A stretch of DNA of 64,000 bases, taken from NCBI RefSeq assembly GCF_000003195.3, contig NC_012871.2, positions 3,831,997 through 3,895,996 on the forward strand, in the 5' to 3' direction. Shown one piece after another: positions 1 to 10,700 of the stretch. A model generated the notes under the pieces. It saw only the letters and a program-made list of their open reading frames with translations, did not search any database and was not told the DNA's origin. Both the position numbers and the translations under genes were made by a program. This DNA is from Sorghum bicolor. Its lineage: Eukaryota; Streptophyta; Magnoliopsida; Poales; Poaceae. Each line of letters starts with the position of its first letter. Positions within the stretch are counted from its first letter, which is position 1.

Positions 1-398
1 GCGGCCCTCCAACGGCTTCTTTGGCCCTCGTGGAGGTACGCTTCTCCCCGTAGAGGTCGATCCAGAAGGCTACACGTACATATAGAAACAAAAATACTAA
101 ATTAATAACCAAGTAATAAGTCTAAAACCTAATGTAAGAGATGCATTATTTATATATGTTTACATTTACATACCTCGCCAGTATTTTCTTCTTGTTGCAC
201 GACAAGTTGTTGCTCAGGGGCATTGCCCTCTTGTTGCTCAGGGGCATTGCCCTCTTGTTGCTCAGTACGATTGCCTTGCATGATGTCGTGGTAATCAACG
301 AAGTACTGACTACCGTCGTCGATTATATTTTGAATGGCAGCTTCCATATAATCAGGATCATCATGAGGACGGTCAGCCATTTCTATGTCTGCAACCAT
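1..398 (-). CDS. TNPA-like (Ptta/En/Spm) CACTA protein, 5' part, runs off the window
   Basis: This is the start of a leftward CACTA-associated protein, not the DDE transposase. Exon 1 is read from 398 to 174 (75 codons) and ends at a GT donor in phase 0; a second possible start is the Met at 380. Exon 2 begins at 69 after a TAG acceptor and runs past the window edge. Exon 1 is acidic and Gln/Glu-rich, with the direct repeat EQQEGNAP. Exon 2 reads PSGSTSTGRSVPPRGPKKPL, a basic Ser/Pro-rich stretch typical of the N-terminal part of plant transposase Ptta/En/Spm proteins. Family assignment is from memory of such proteins in grass CACTA elements. It may belong to the element whose 5' array lies at 1874-2130, or to the larger element ending at 7120. 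Confidence 0.6.
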
Positions 399-661
399 AC
401 ATATATATATATTCTATATAAGATAAGAAATACACTAATACTACTACAAATGAAAGTGTTGGAGTGCTCTAAAAATAATACTAGAATCTTTTAAGCCAAG
501 TAATACATTAGAATAAAAAACAATACTAGAATAATACATACATACAAAAAATATTACATATATATGTGTGTATATGTAAAAAAAATAAAATATACATACA
601 TACTATATATAAAACATACATACATACTATATATATACTAGAATAATATATTAAAAAAATA

Positions 662-1058
662 ATACATACATACATACATACATACATACATACATACATA
701 CATACATACATACATACATACATACATACATACATACATACATACATACATACATACATACATACATACATACATACATACATACATACATACATACATA
801 CATACATACATACATACATACATACATACATACATACATACATACATACATACATACATACATACATACATACATACATACATACATACATACATACATA
901 CATACATACATACATACATACATACATACATACATACATACATACATACATACATACATACATACATACATACATACATACATACATACATACATACATA
1001 CATACATACATACATACATACATACATACATACATACATACATACATACATACATACA
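662..1058. repeat. (CATA)n tetranucleotide microsatellite, about 99 uninterrupted copies
   Basis: About 397 bp of perfect tetranucleotide repeat. Because three repeat units make four codons, every frame of one strand stays open and gives a Met-Tyr-Val-Cys repeat, which is not a protein. It appears to lie in an intron or leader of the CACTA-borne gene to its left. The flanks (540-660 and 1060-1545) are AT-rich and hold shorter tracts of the same TACA/TATA composition. Confidence 0.97.
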
Positions 1059-1363
1059 AACAATTATAATTCATACATACAAACTATATATATGTGTGTA
1101 TATTTACAAAAAATAATATACATACATACAAAAAATATTACATATATACAAAAAATAAAACATACATACAAAAAAAATTACATATATATAAAAAAAAATA
1201 TATACAAAAAATTACATATATACATACTATATATACTAGAAATATATACAAAAAATTACATATATATACAAAAAAATATATACATACTATATATAATATA
1301 CATACTATATATAATACTACAAATCAAAACACCATATATATAATATACATATACACAAAAAAA

Positions 1364-1493
1364 ATTACATATATATACATAAAAATATATACAAAAAATA
1401 ATACTACAAATCAAAACACCATATATACATATATATCGTGTTTTGATTTGTAATATTATTTTTTGTATATATTTTTATGTATATATATGTAAT
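1364..1493. repeat. Near-perfect inverted repeat (hairpin), 56-bp arms
   Basis: The arms 1364-1419 and 1438-1493 are reverse complements with one mismatch, separated by an 18-base loop. The sequence is AT-rich but contains a non-repetitive core (CAAATCAAAACAC and its complement), so this is not just simple-sequence self-complementarity. No terminal duplication was found around it. Confidence 0.9.
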
Positions 1494-1550
1494 ATTTTTT
1501 GTGTGTATATATATATTTCTCTGGTCTAGTGTATATAAATACGTAATTAA

Positions 1551-1870
1551 TCAATGGCGTCGTTCTCGATCTATACTTAGCACACAGCCGGCCGGAGAAG
1601 ATCGCGCGTGGGGAAGATGATGTACTGTGCAGTGGCCCGCGCGCTCGATCTGGCCGTGGCCCGTTGCGGCGGCGTTGGCGGAGGGCCGCGGCGGCGCTGG
1701 TGGAGAGCCGCGGCGGCGCTGGTGGAGAGCCGCGGCGGCGCTGGTGGAGACGGTGGTCGCGGCGGCGAGGGAGTCGAAACGACGGCGGCGAAGATGAACC
1801 CGGCGGCGCTGGAACGAAGACGAAGACGATGAACTGCCGGATCCAGGGCTCCTGCGCATATTTATAGGGG
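1551..1870 (-). promoter_or_regulatory. Putative leftward promoter and GC-rich leader of a CACTA element
   Basis: Read on the minus strand, CTATAAATA (about 1860-1868) is a good TATA box lying just inside the subterminal array, pointing left. The following 300 bp are very GC-rich and contain three copies of a 22-bp tandem unit (about 1683-1750, GCGGCGGCGCTGG core). An open frame of 102 codons begins at 1859, but its ATG abuts the TATA box, upstream of any likely transcription start, so it is not called as a gene. A leader spliced onto the TNPA-like exon at 398 is inferred, not shown. Confidence 0.45.
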
Positions 1871-1873
1871 CAG

Positions 1874-2130
1874 ACCCTTTAGCACCGGTCCGTGGCTGGA
1901 ACCGGTGCTAAAGGGTCTTTAACACCGGCTGGTAACACGAGCCGGTGTTAAAGGGTCACCCTTTAGCACCGGCTCGTGTTACCAGCGGTGCTAAAGGGTC
2001 CCTTTAGCACCGGTTCCAGCCACGGACCGGTGCTAAAGGGTCCTAGGCGGGCTCGGGCGGGGTCCTGAAATTTTCAGGACCCTTTAGCACCGGTTCCCAC
2101 TATGGGCCGGTGCTAAAGGCCCATTTTTTT
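1874..2130. repeat. CACTA subterminal repeat array, forming a long hairpin
   Basis: At least seven copies of TTTAGCACCGG or its complement CCGGTGCTAAA, arranged head to head. The segment 1874-1957 and the segment 1959-2042 are close reverse complements (arms about 84 bp). The outer end reads GGCCCATTTTTTTAGT then TTAGGG, where a TIR ending in AGTAGTG would be expected, so the terminus looks degraded. Such arrays bind TNPA in characterised CACTA elements. Confidence 0.85.
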
Positions 2131-3233
2131 AGTTTAGGGTTTTTCAATTGTTTTATATATACAGTTTATATTATAAATTGTATAGTAAATTAAATATTTT
2201 GCATAATGTTTTTTAAATAGTGACATATATTGTAATTTGTTTTAATGTACACATGAAAATTTTTAAACTTAAATATCTTATTGTATTTTTATAATTTACA
2301 ATGATTTTGTAAGAAATGTTTAGTATTTTGTTAATGCAAAAATATATTATTCCAATAAATTTACAAAAACTATATCCAATGAACTGGAAATTTATTTTCA
2401 CATCATATTGACGTAAAACTTTTTATTTTTGTTATTTATTACTAGGAATGCTACTTGGGTATAATTTTCATCAAATAAAAAATCATATAAAAATATATAT
2501 CTTGATGAACACACCCTTTGACCGAACCCTAGATTGTCCCAAATGGAAAAGTCATGAATACAAAGTTTGCTACACTCATCAAGTTCTACATTTTGTCTAA
2601 TGGTCAACTTTTCATTTGGAAAAGTTTGAACCACTGAATTTTGAATTTTCATGGAACTCATAGCCACGCAGCGGTTTCGGAACCCTACATGGTCTCGAAT
2701 GGAAAAGTCATGAATACCAATATTGTTCCACTCATCAAAATCTACATTTCATATATAGACCATTTTTGCATTTGACAAAGTTTTGGGAAGGTGTAGTTGA
2801 AAATCCACAATTGACACATATAGTTTCATATAGTTTGTGTGAGAACTTAGAATTGGTGGGTATTGTTAACTTAGATTTTCTCAAATGGAAAAGTTGTGTA
2901 TATAAAAAGTTTAGATCTTGAAGATATCTAACAACTTGGTATTCAAAATATTTTCATTTGAAGTAATTTAGTTTGTCATTTGACCAAGTTTGACCGAAAC
3001 CCGTCTTGGATTTTATAGAAATGTAACTAGAATTGGCTCAAAATTATCCAAATGGAAAAATGGACAATATATAAAATATAGATTTTGATGATCTCTAACA
3101 ACTTTGTATTCAAACTTTTTTCATTTCAAGTCATCAAATGGGCTATTTGACCAAGTTTGACCAAAGTCAAAGCATTGGTTTTTACAAACACACCCTTTGA
3201 CCGAACCCTAGATTGTCCCAAATGGAAAAGTCA
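2131..3233 (-). repeat. CACTA internal or 3' region with degenerate tandem repeats of about 170 bp
   Basis: The motif CAAATGGAAAAGT and flanking text recurs near 2540, 2698, 2885, 3050 and 3217, a spacing of about 160-180 bp. The outermost copies, 2508-2554 and 3187-3233, are identical over 47 bp; the inner copies have drifted. The transposase stop codon (3231-3233) lies in the last three bases of the right-hand 47-bp copy. No gene was recognised here. Confidence 0.75.
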
Positions 3234-5666
3234 AGCCGACACAACAGTGAACTTCTTCTTGACGTATGACCCTTGGTTATGATCCTGCCGTAACCATGGA
3301 GTATCCTCATTGTTTAACAGAATGCTTGGGTCTTTGTTGACTATGAAGGGCGGAATTCGATCATCCCTTTCGTAATCGCCTGACATGTCTGACTTGTCCT
3401 CAATTCCGACAATGTTTCTTTTCCCAGAAAGGACAATGTGGCGCTTTGGCTCATTGATGATTGAGTGGTCATCATTTTTTCCTCTCTTTGGTTTCGTAGA
3501 CATATCTTTGACATAGAACACCTGACTCACGTCTGCAGCAAGGACGAATGGTTCGTCTTTGAACCCACTATTGTTAAGGTCCACGGTTGTCATCCCATAC
3601 TCCTTGTCGACTGTTACCCCACCTCCGGTCATCTTCACCCATTGGCACCGGAACAAAGGAACTTTAAAATTAGCTGCATAGACTAGTTCCCATATGTCTT
3701 CTATGCGTCCATAATATGTTTGCCTGTTCCCATTTGGATCCGTGGCATCCACGCGTACACCACTATTTTGGTTGGTGCTCCTTTTATTTTGGCCAACTGT
3801 GTAAAATGTGTTACCATTTATCTCGTACCCTTTGTATGTGAGGACATGCCATGATGGTTGCCTGGCCAACAAATAAAGCTGCTCATCAATGTTTTCATCA
3901 CCTTGACATTTTTTGCGCAACCAATCACCAAAAGTTTCCATGTGCTGACGCATTATCCAAGCTTCATTCTTCCCGGGCCACTGGGACCGTAGGTAATCTT
4001 TGTGTACCTCAACATATGGTTCCACCAATGAGGAGTTCTGGAGAACTGTGTAGTGTGCTTTATTGAAGTAATCGTTTCCCGTACCAATATATGTTTTCTT
4101 CCCAAGTGTTCCCTTTCCGCTGAGTCTGCCCTCGTGTCGAGATTCAGGAATGCCAATTGGGTCAAGGTCTGGAATAAAGTCAACACAGAACTCTATGACC
4201 TCCTCTGTTCCGTAGCCCTTGGCAATGCTTCCTTCTGGCCGGGAACGACTATGGACATATTTCTTTAGGACACCCATGAATCTCTCGAAGGGGAACATGT
4301 TGTGTAGGAACACAGGACCGAGAATACGAATCTCTTTGACCAGATGAACTAGGAGGTGTGTCATGATATCGAAGAAGGATGGAGGGAACACCAACTCAAA
4401 GCTGACGAGACATTGAACGACATCATTCTGCAGAGTAGCTAGTTGCTCTGGATTGATTGCCTTCTGAGAAATTGCATTGAGGAATGCACATAGCTTTACG
4501 GTGGCTAGACGTACGTGTGGAGGTAGAATTCCTCTTAAAACGACCGGCAGCAATTGCGTCATTAGAACGTGACAGTCATGGGACTTCAAGTTCAGGAATT
4601 TCTTCTCTGGCACATTAATTATTCCCTTGATATTGGAGGAGAATCCAGATGGGACCTTGATGCTGCTAAGACATTCAAACATGCTTTCCTTCTCTTCTTT
4701 AATTATTCCCTTGATATTGTCTATCTTACGGTCTTCTTTATGCCACCGCAACAACTTTGCATTATCCTTATTTCTGAACAGACGTTTTAATCGTGGTATT
4801 ATAGGAGCATACCACATAACCTTGGCTGGAATTTTCTTCCTATGACGTTCTTCACCCTCAACATCGCCAGGATCATCTCGTCTAATCTTATACCGTGATG
4901 CCTTACATACTGGACATGCATCCAAATTCTCGTATTCCTCCCCACGGTAGAGGATGCAGTCATTAGGACATGCGTGTATCTTCTGGATTTCTAATCCCAA
5001 AGGGCAGACAACCTGTTTTGCTTCATACGTAGTGGTGGGCAATTCGTTGCCTTTCGGAAGCATCTTTTTTATGATCTTCAATAACTGCCCAAATGCCTTG
5101 TCAGATGTACCATTCTTTGCCTTCCATTGCAGCAATTCTAGTGTGGTACCCAGCTTTTTTTGCCCCTCTTCAGCGGTGGGATATAGCGATTTCCTGTGGT
5201 CCTCTAGCATGCGCTCGAACTTGGCTTTCTCTTTATCACTTTCACATTCTCTTTGTGCATCACGAATGGCATCACCAAAAGCATCATCGCCCCGATCATC
5301 TTCTGCCGCCACCTCTTCTTCATTATCTCCCCCCATTGCAACATCATTGAAGCCACCGTACTGAGCAATAATATTGGCATGGTCCAATTCTTCTTCTTCT
5401 TCTTCTTCTTCACCTTCATCCATTATAATCCCGCTTTCTCCATGTTTGGTCCAACAAATATAGTTTGGTACGAAACCAGACTTTAATAAGTGTGAATGAA
5501 GAGTTCTTGAGTTAGAATATTCCGTCAAATTCTTGCACACGGCACATGGACAGCACATGAAACCGTCCCTCTTATTTGACTCGGCCACACTTAAGAAATA
5601 GTGCACGCCATTAATGAACTCTTCGGAGCGCCGATCGGCATTATACATCCAATTACGTGTTACCAT
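3231..5666 (-). pseudogene. CACTA (En/Spm) transposase, TNPD type, catalytic core deleted
   Basis: Open frame of 811 codons from the Met at 5666, which directly follows a TTTAATGCAG splice acceptor. Seen in order: an N-terminal transposase-associated domain (MVTRNWMYNADRRSEEF; Cys-rich CCPCAVCKN); an acidic Glu run; the CPNDCILYRGEEYENLDACP Cys motif; a DUF4218-type region (LPPHVRLATVKLCAFLNAIS); and a DUF4216-type region (PLFRCQWVKMTGGGV; FVLAADVSQVFYVKDM). Full-length relatives carry the Transposase_21 catalytic region between the Cys motif and DUF4218. Here the text jumps from HKEDRK to FECLSSIKVPSG within about 15 codons, so that core is missing although the frame stays open. A 21-bp direct repeat (4615-4635 and 4699-4719) marks the junction. 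The product is unlikely to catalyse transposition. Confidence 0.88.
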
Positions 5667-5761
5667 CTGCATTAAAGATAACATATATATTATGAAAACC
5701 ATGCACACATATAGTTTCTCATCTTATTGCACAACATGTCTAAGATACATAGTTGATTAAT

Positions 5762-6284
5762 TTAGAAAAGCTTGGCTACAACAAATACAATCGCAACTAG
5801 CATTAAAAAAAACAAAACTAAAATGCACTTAAGCAACATAATTAGTTCGCGTCCGATCCCAACTATAATAGATAGATCATTCGCTTGATCAACATCATTG
5901 AACTTCTTTCGTCGGCTCACTGTCTCACCACCTTCAGCCTCAACCACCTGTGCAAAAGATTTCTTAATGTGTTCAATGTATTCTTCCTCCCAGTACCAAC
6001 CTGTACATCCGCCGGTACCGTCCCACTGAAATTAAAAGAGAGAATCAAAAGTTTAATTAATATCATTTAAAAAAATATGCACATATATAAGCAAATGTCT
6101 AGAAATAACTCACATTACGATCTGGACACTTGTAGAATATACGACCCTTGTTTACTCCCTCTTTCGACACTTTGTACTCCATCAAAATCTTCTGCCCACA
6201 CTTGCCACAAGTAATGAGAGGGAGTTCCGGACGGTATCGCTTTTGAACCCGTTGAGAGACGGAAGACCCGGTCACGGTTGCCAT
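5762..6284 (-). CDS. Small GRF-type zinc-finger protein with C-terminal membrane segment, inside CACTA
   Basis: Two exons, 6284-6114 (57 codons) and 6025-5762 (87 codons plus stop), join in phase 0 across a GT-AG intron of 88 bp to give 144 residues. Exon 1 holds CGKCGQKILM and ends YKCPDRN; exon 2 opens WDGTGGCTGWYWEEEY. Together they match the GRF zinc-finger pattern (paired Cys, GRxFYKCP, GGC, W). The last 25 residues (LIMLLKCILVLFFLMLVAIV) are a strong transmembrane helix after a short charged spacer. Small GRF/membrane proteins are numerous in grass genomes. This one sits between the CACTA terminus at 7120 and the transposase, on the same strand, so it may be the first gene of the element or a captured host gene. 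Its function is unknown. Confidence 0.75.
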
Positions 6285-6794
6285 CTACTATCCATACTCA
6301 ATTTTAAAACAATTATAAATTCCACATTTACTAGTAAACATGTATGATACAATGGACATTATATGTAGTAATAAAAATAAATCAAGTGATATTAACAAAC
6401 CAATTAATTTGAACTATCCTACTTTCTATGATCATAAAAATATACTATAATTCATTCTTGCAAAATATATTAAAACTAGGTCAACCATGAAATATGATAT
6501 ATATATATATATATATGGATACTAATTCATGTGAATGATTCAAAATAACAAAGTGGATTTGAGCTAAAAAATGATGGGAACATCACAAGCCAAAAACAAC
6601 ATGAAAAAGACAAGAAAGGCTGAAGTTAGTCACCTCTAAGCGCGAAGAGACGATGACGGAGTCGAAGAAGATCAACGATGGGCGTTGGAGATGAAGAACA
6701 AATGAAGAACAAGCAAGAAGAAGCTCCAAGAACAACAATGGTGCTCTCGGTTTCAAATGGGCAAAGGGGAGGAGGGAGCCGTCCTATAAACCGG
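6285..6794 (-). other. CACTA 5' leader region, no further coding sequence
   Basis: AT-rich stretch with a TATATA run (6499-6515), then a purine-rich segment 6635-6775. On the minus strand AGAG followed by GTGACT near 6638 could be the donor of a non-coding first exon leading to the ATG at 6284. A TTTATAGG element lies near 6783-6790. No convincing protein was seen. Confidence 0.4.
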
Positions 6795-7060
6795 ACCTTT
6801 AGCACCGGTTCAGAGCAAAAACCGGTGCTAAAGGGTTACCTTTTAACACCGGTTTGTAACACAAACCGGTGCTAAAGGGTTTGCCTCGGCCCGTGGCTCT
6901 AGCCGGTGCTAAAGGGACCCCTTTAGCACCGGTTCTTGTTAAAAACCGGTGCTAAAGGGTCCCTGCCCCGACAGCACATGTCAGTTGCCGTTGGGCAGGA
7001 CCCTTTAGCACCGGTTTGTCACACGAACCGGTGCTAAAGGGGTCTTTAACCCCGGGCCGC
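6795..7060. repeat. CACTA subterminal repeat array
   Basis: Eight or more copies of the TTTAGCACCGG/CCGGTGCTAAA motif in opposed pairs, each pair able to form a short hairpin. It lies 60 bp inside the terminal CACTA motif at 7120. The motif is shared with the array at 1874-2130, so both belong to related elements. Confidence 0.9.
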
Positions 7061-7107
7061 AAAAAGACCGAGGTTTTTGGCCATTTTGGGCATCGACCAA
7101 TGCCTCA

Positions 7108-7120
7108 TTCTGTAGTAGTG
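7108..7120 (-). repeat. CACTA terminal inverted repeat (right end of element)
   Basis: The plus strand reads TTCTGTAGTAGTG; read inward on the minus strand this is CACTACTACAGAA, the canonical terminus of grass CACTA elements. The bases after it (TGT, 7121-7123) would be one copy of the 3-bp target duplication. The partner terminus lies to the left of the window or has been lost. Confidence 0.88.
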
Positions 7121-7245
7121 TGTAGCCTGTGGCTTGATCTTAATTTCCAGCCTCTTGCACTAGATCAGCTGCACTGTCCTCCCACAAGACAACCCACACC
7201 AAACACCTTTTCTCCTCCCCCCCTGTCCCCATTCAGGTTATTATC

Positions 7246-7276
<31 letters not shown>

Positions 7277-7402
7277 TTTTTCTTGGTATCCTTCTGTTGC
7301 TTCCTCCACAAACCTCTTTCAATTCCACCATAGACGACGACGACAGCGCCGAAGGTCAGAGGAAATTGGGCTAGCTACGCCCTCCCTGTTCCCTAATCTT
7401 CC

Positions 7403-7409
7403 ATATATA
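7403..7409 (+). promoter_or_regulatory. Likely TATA box of the YABBY gene
   Basis: ATATATA in the context CCATATATAGGGCACAGG, 130 bp upstream of the ATG at 7533 and about 280 bp from the CACTA terminus. The region 7200-7300 holds a (TC)n tract (7246-7272) and C-rich text typical of plant core promoters or leaders. The position is inferred; transcription might begin further upstream. Confidence 0.4.
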
Positions 7410-7532
7410 GGGCACAGGAGGCATCGTGTCTTGCTCATCCATATCGCCTGCTGGCTTTGCTTTGCTTCCTCCCTCCCTCCCTCTAGATCTCGCCTTCACG
7501 GCGACGGCGGGTACTTGGAGATCGAAGAAAAA

Positions 7533-7693
7533 ATGTCAGCCCAGTTTGCATCCGAGCATGCCTGCTATGTCAATTGCAACTATTGCAACACTATCCTGGT
7601 GGTATAGTCTCTCTCTCTCTCGATCTGCAGCCAGTTGTTTCCTTTCGTTCTTTTTTCTTCGAAGCTATTAGCCTATGGTGATCCTGTTCAAGT

Positions 7694-7735
<42 letters not shown>

Positions 7736-10700
7736 GCGAGTTTCCTTTCGTGTTTTTTCCCCTAAAGAGCTACCTATATGGTGAGTATACTGTTCAAGTG
7801 CTCTTGCCATATGGGTACTGGTTGTTCCACCATAGCTATGTTTTTTATCTTACAAAAAGCCTTTTCTACTCCCTGCTGATTAATCTAATCCAAACAATCT
7901 GTTTGGGAAAATGTTCTAATAAGTGCATGGTGAAATTTTGGCATCATGAAATATGAAGGGCAAACAGGCCGGAGCAATACTATACAGCTGTGTACCTTTC
8001 TGGACCAAACAGCATATATAATTGTTTCCCACCGTTCCAATTTTTTGTAACAAAAAAAAAAGCGTTAGTTATCCCTTCTCCCCTTCAAGGACACCTTTAC
8101 TATAACAGAAAAATGTCCTCTTCAACATCTTCCTTATCTTTTTTTCAATACACATTTCGTTTATTTACTGAATGAAATTCCCTTCAGTCTTTTTAGCCCC
8201 CGTACCATCCATGCATGTAAACTTCAGATCCAACACTAATATATGTTCCTCTTTGTTCACTATTTACTACAATTAAAACAAATCTACAACCGAAGTACAT
8301 GGTAGTCTTTTCATATATAGTTTGACCAAAACAATAGGTTTTCGATCGGGGGTCCATTATTTCAAGTAATTTAATCAAAACGTAGATATTTTGGGAGGGG
8401 GGACATCCATGGTATGCATGAGCAGGCTATTTTTTTGTTTCTATTAAAAAAACAGCGTTCTTGTCTAGCTACATATACCATCAAATAACAAACCCGTCAT
8501 AGCTTCATGGTTTCCTGACAAAATGATTTCTGGCGATCAACTTTACATGCATGCAGATGCTGCTGATGATTAAAGCCTCTTTAACTATTGCTTTAGCCTC
8601 CATGCGATAATACACCCAGTGTACCCTACCTTAATTATTAGGTCTATTACATTTTTCATGTCTGTAATATATATATTTTACGACAAATAACCAATCAGTA
8701 AAAGATTGTGGAAGTTGGGACGACGAGTCGACGACATCATGCTTCCCTCTCATTCAGTCATTCAAAGCGCACATGTGCAGAGAGAAGTGGATCTGTTGGT
8801 CATGTCATTTTCCGCTTTCTTGATGTTTGCGCAGGTGGGGGATCTAGCTAGGTTTCTGTGTATATATATATCTACAGTATATGTGATCCATCATTCATGA
8901 TGTTGTGCTGAAAGAGAGGAGAGGGTGACATCAACTTTTAACTGTAAAAAAGATGCCACTACTTTTTCCCATGTTTACTAGTAGTATATATTACTTATGC
9001 TCATGCTACATATATTCACATGCATATATCAACTGCATGTGTGCTGCATATATACCTGGACGTACTGACCGCCGGCCGGAGAGGCCACTGCTTCAGCTCA
9101 ACCGTACGTAGCGGTAGCAAACAACGTTGCAGCTGCTCGCGATGACATTTCCATGGCGAAACCGATGCGCCGGGCGTGCATTGTCGGCATGCCTGCGCTG
9201 CATCTGCCTTTTCTTTTTCAATAAGGCTGCATGACTTCGTTATATGCACATGTTGACATGCATCTCTCTCTCTCTCTCTGCATCTCTCTCCGGATGAGAG
9301 AGATTATGCTGGTCCAAGTGAGGTAGGAGGATCGATGCAGGGCACCATGCAATTGTTAGCTGCAGCATCTCTCCTGGCGGCAGCTAGCGAGGTAGCTAGC
9401 GCTCGAAAGGTGTAGACACCTGAAAAGGTGTTGCATGCATGTATAGTCAAAACACGACATGGATGTGCATGAAGGCATGGTTCAACTTTCATATTCTTAC
9501 CTGGCACTGCCATTGGACCATGCACTTTATTTACCCTTGCTGCCTAGCTCCCTCTTCTAACTAGCTCCTAGCTAGTACAAGCTAATTCACCCAGTACGTA
9601 CTATAGTGCTCTTCTTTTTTATTTGCAACATCATCAGGCTATCTCCAACAGAAGAGGCAAAGCGTGACCCAAACACATAATAGGTAGTTCACAGTGTTTT
9701 GCAAACCCAAATCAAGCTCCAATGGAAGACGCAAACGAAGCGCCCATTTTGCGTTCGAAACGAGTCGGAACGCAAATATGTGTCGTCTCTCACCCACGAT
9801 GCAAATCTCTCGTGCTGGTAGTGGTGGGCCCATAGGACGCGTCGGGGTGCAGCGGATGACGACGGCGAGGTGCTTCCGCGGACGACGACGGCGAGACGCG
9901 CCCACACCTGGAAGCTCCGCGCGGGCGAGGTCGCGTTCGCATCGGATCCGCGCCCATGGCAGCTCACCGACCCGGGCTAGCTCGCACGACGAGGACGCGC
10001 GGGGCGCAGAGGAGGAGGAGCGGCGCGAGGTAGCCGGCGGCGTGAGGTCGGGTAGGGGCGTGGCTGGCGGTGATGTCTCTACCGCCTCCGGCAAGGCAGA
10101 CGAGGAGGGAGGCAGGCGGCGCATGCAGGGAGCCGCGGGCGTCCACAAGGAGGGCGAGGGAGGCGGCGCATGCAGAGAGCCACACGAGGAGGGAGGGAGG
10201 CGGCGCATGCAGGGAGCGCGGGCGTCCTCGAGGAGGGAGGCAGCCGGCGCATGCAGGGAGCCGAGATTTGGGGTTGCTGCTCGGTATCTGTCGGAGAAGA
10301 TAAGATTTGGGTGGGTGACCGTTTTACATAGCATGACCTATAATATGGAATGGGTCTCTTTTTTGGGTTTTAGTTGTTGGAGACAGTCTCATTCAGAGGG
10401 AGTCTTTCAAAAACTGTTGAATGAGAATGACTATATTATATAGCAGAGATGGTACAGTTAGGCCTAGCTAACTAGTGTTGGCAATGGGTAAATCCCCATC
10501 GGGTATGAACTCCTCAGACCCATCCCCGTGACAACAATATGACACCACGGGTATCCCCATATACAGTGATGGGTGGGGGAATTTTCCCAGACCCATACCC
10601 GGGTGGGTAAACTAGACCCGGCGGGTCACCCATACCCGCCAAACATCAACCATTCACAAGCACCAGTCACGTAGTAGCAATTCACAAGCATCGTCACATA

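Larger units (their letters stand above)
1..7120 (-). mobile_element. CACTA (En/Spm) transposon DNA, one element or two nested ones, left end outside the window
   Basis: One true terminus at 7120, two subterminal arrays (6795-7060, 1874-2130), a transposase remnant, a GRF-type gene and a TNPA-like gene all read leftward. Two subterminal arrays in the same orientation suggest either two elements, one inserted in or beside the other, or one element with a duplicated 5' end. The second array lacks a clean CACTA terminus, so the boundary near 2130 is uncertain. Confidence 0.8.

Noticed and set aside
526..1074. Long open frames encoding Met-Tyr-Val-Cys repeats on the minus strand
   Set aside because: Pure product of the (CATA)n microsatellite, which has no stop in three frames.
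1551..1859. Ser/Arg-rich 102-codon frame as a gene
   Set aside because: Its ATG touches a TATA box, so it lies upstream of the likely transcription start; composition explains the open frame.
9639..10443. Long open frames on both strands, rich in Arg/Ala/Gly
   Set aside because: GC-rich tandem repeat inside a transposable element in an intron; frames overlap on opposite strands with no family match.
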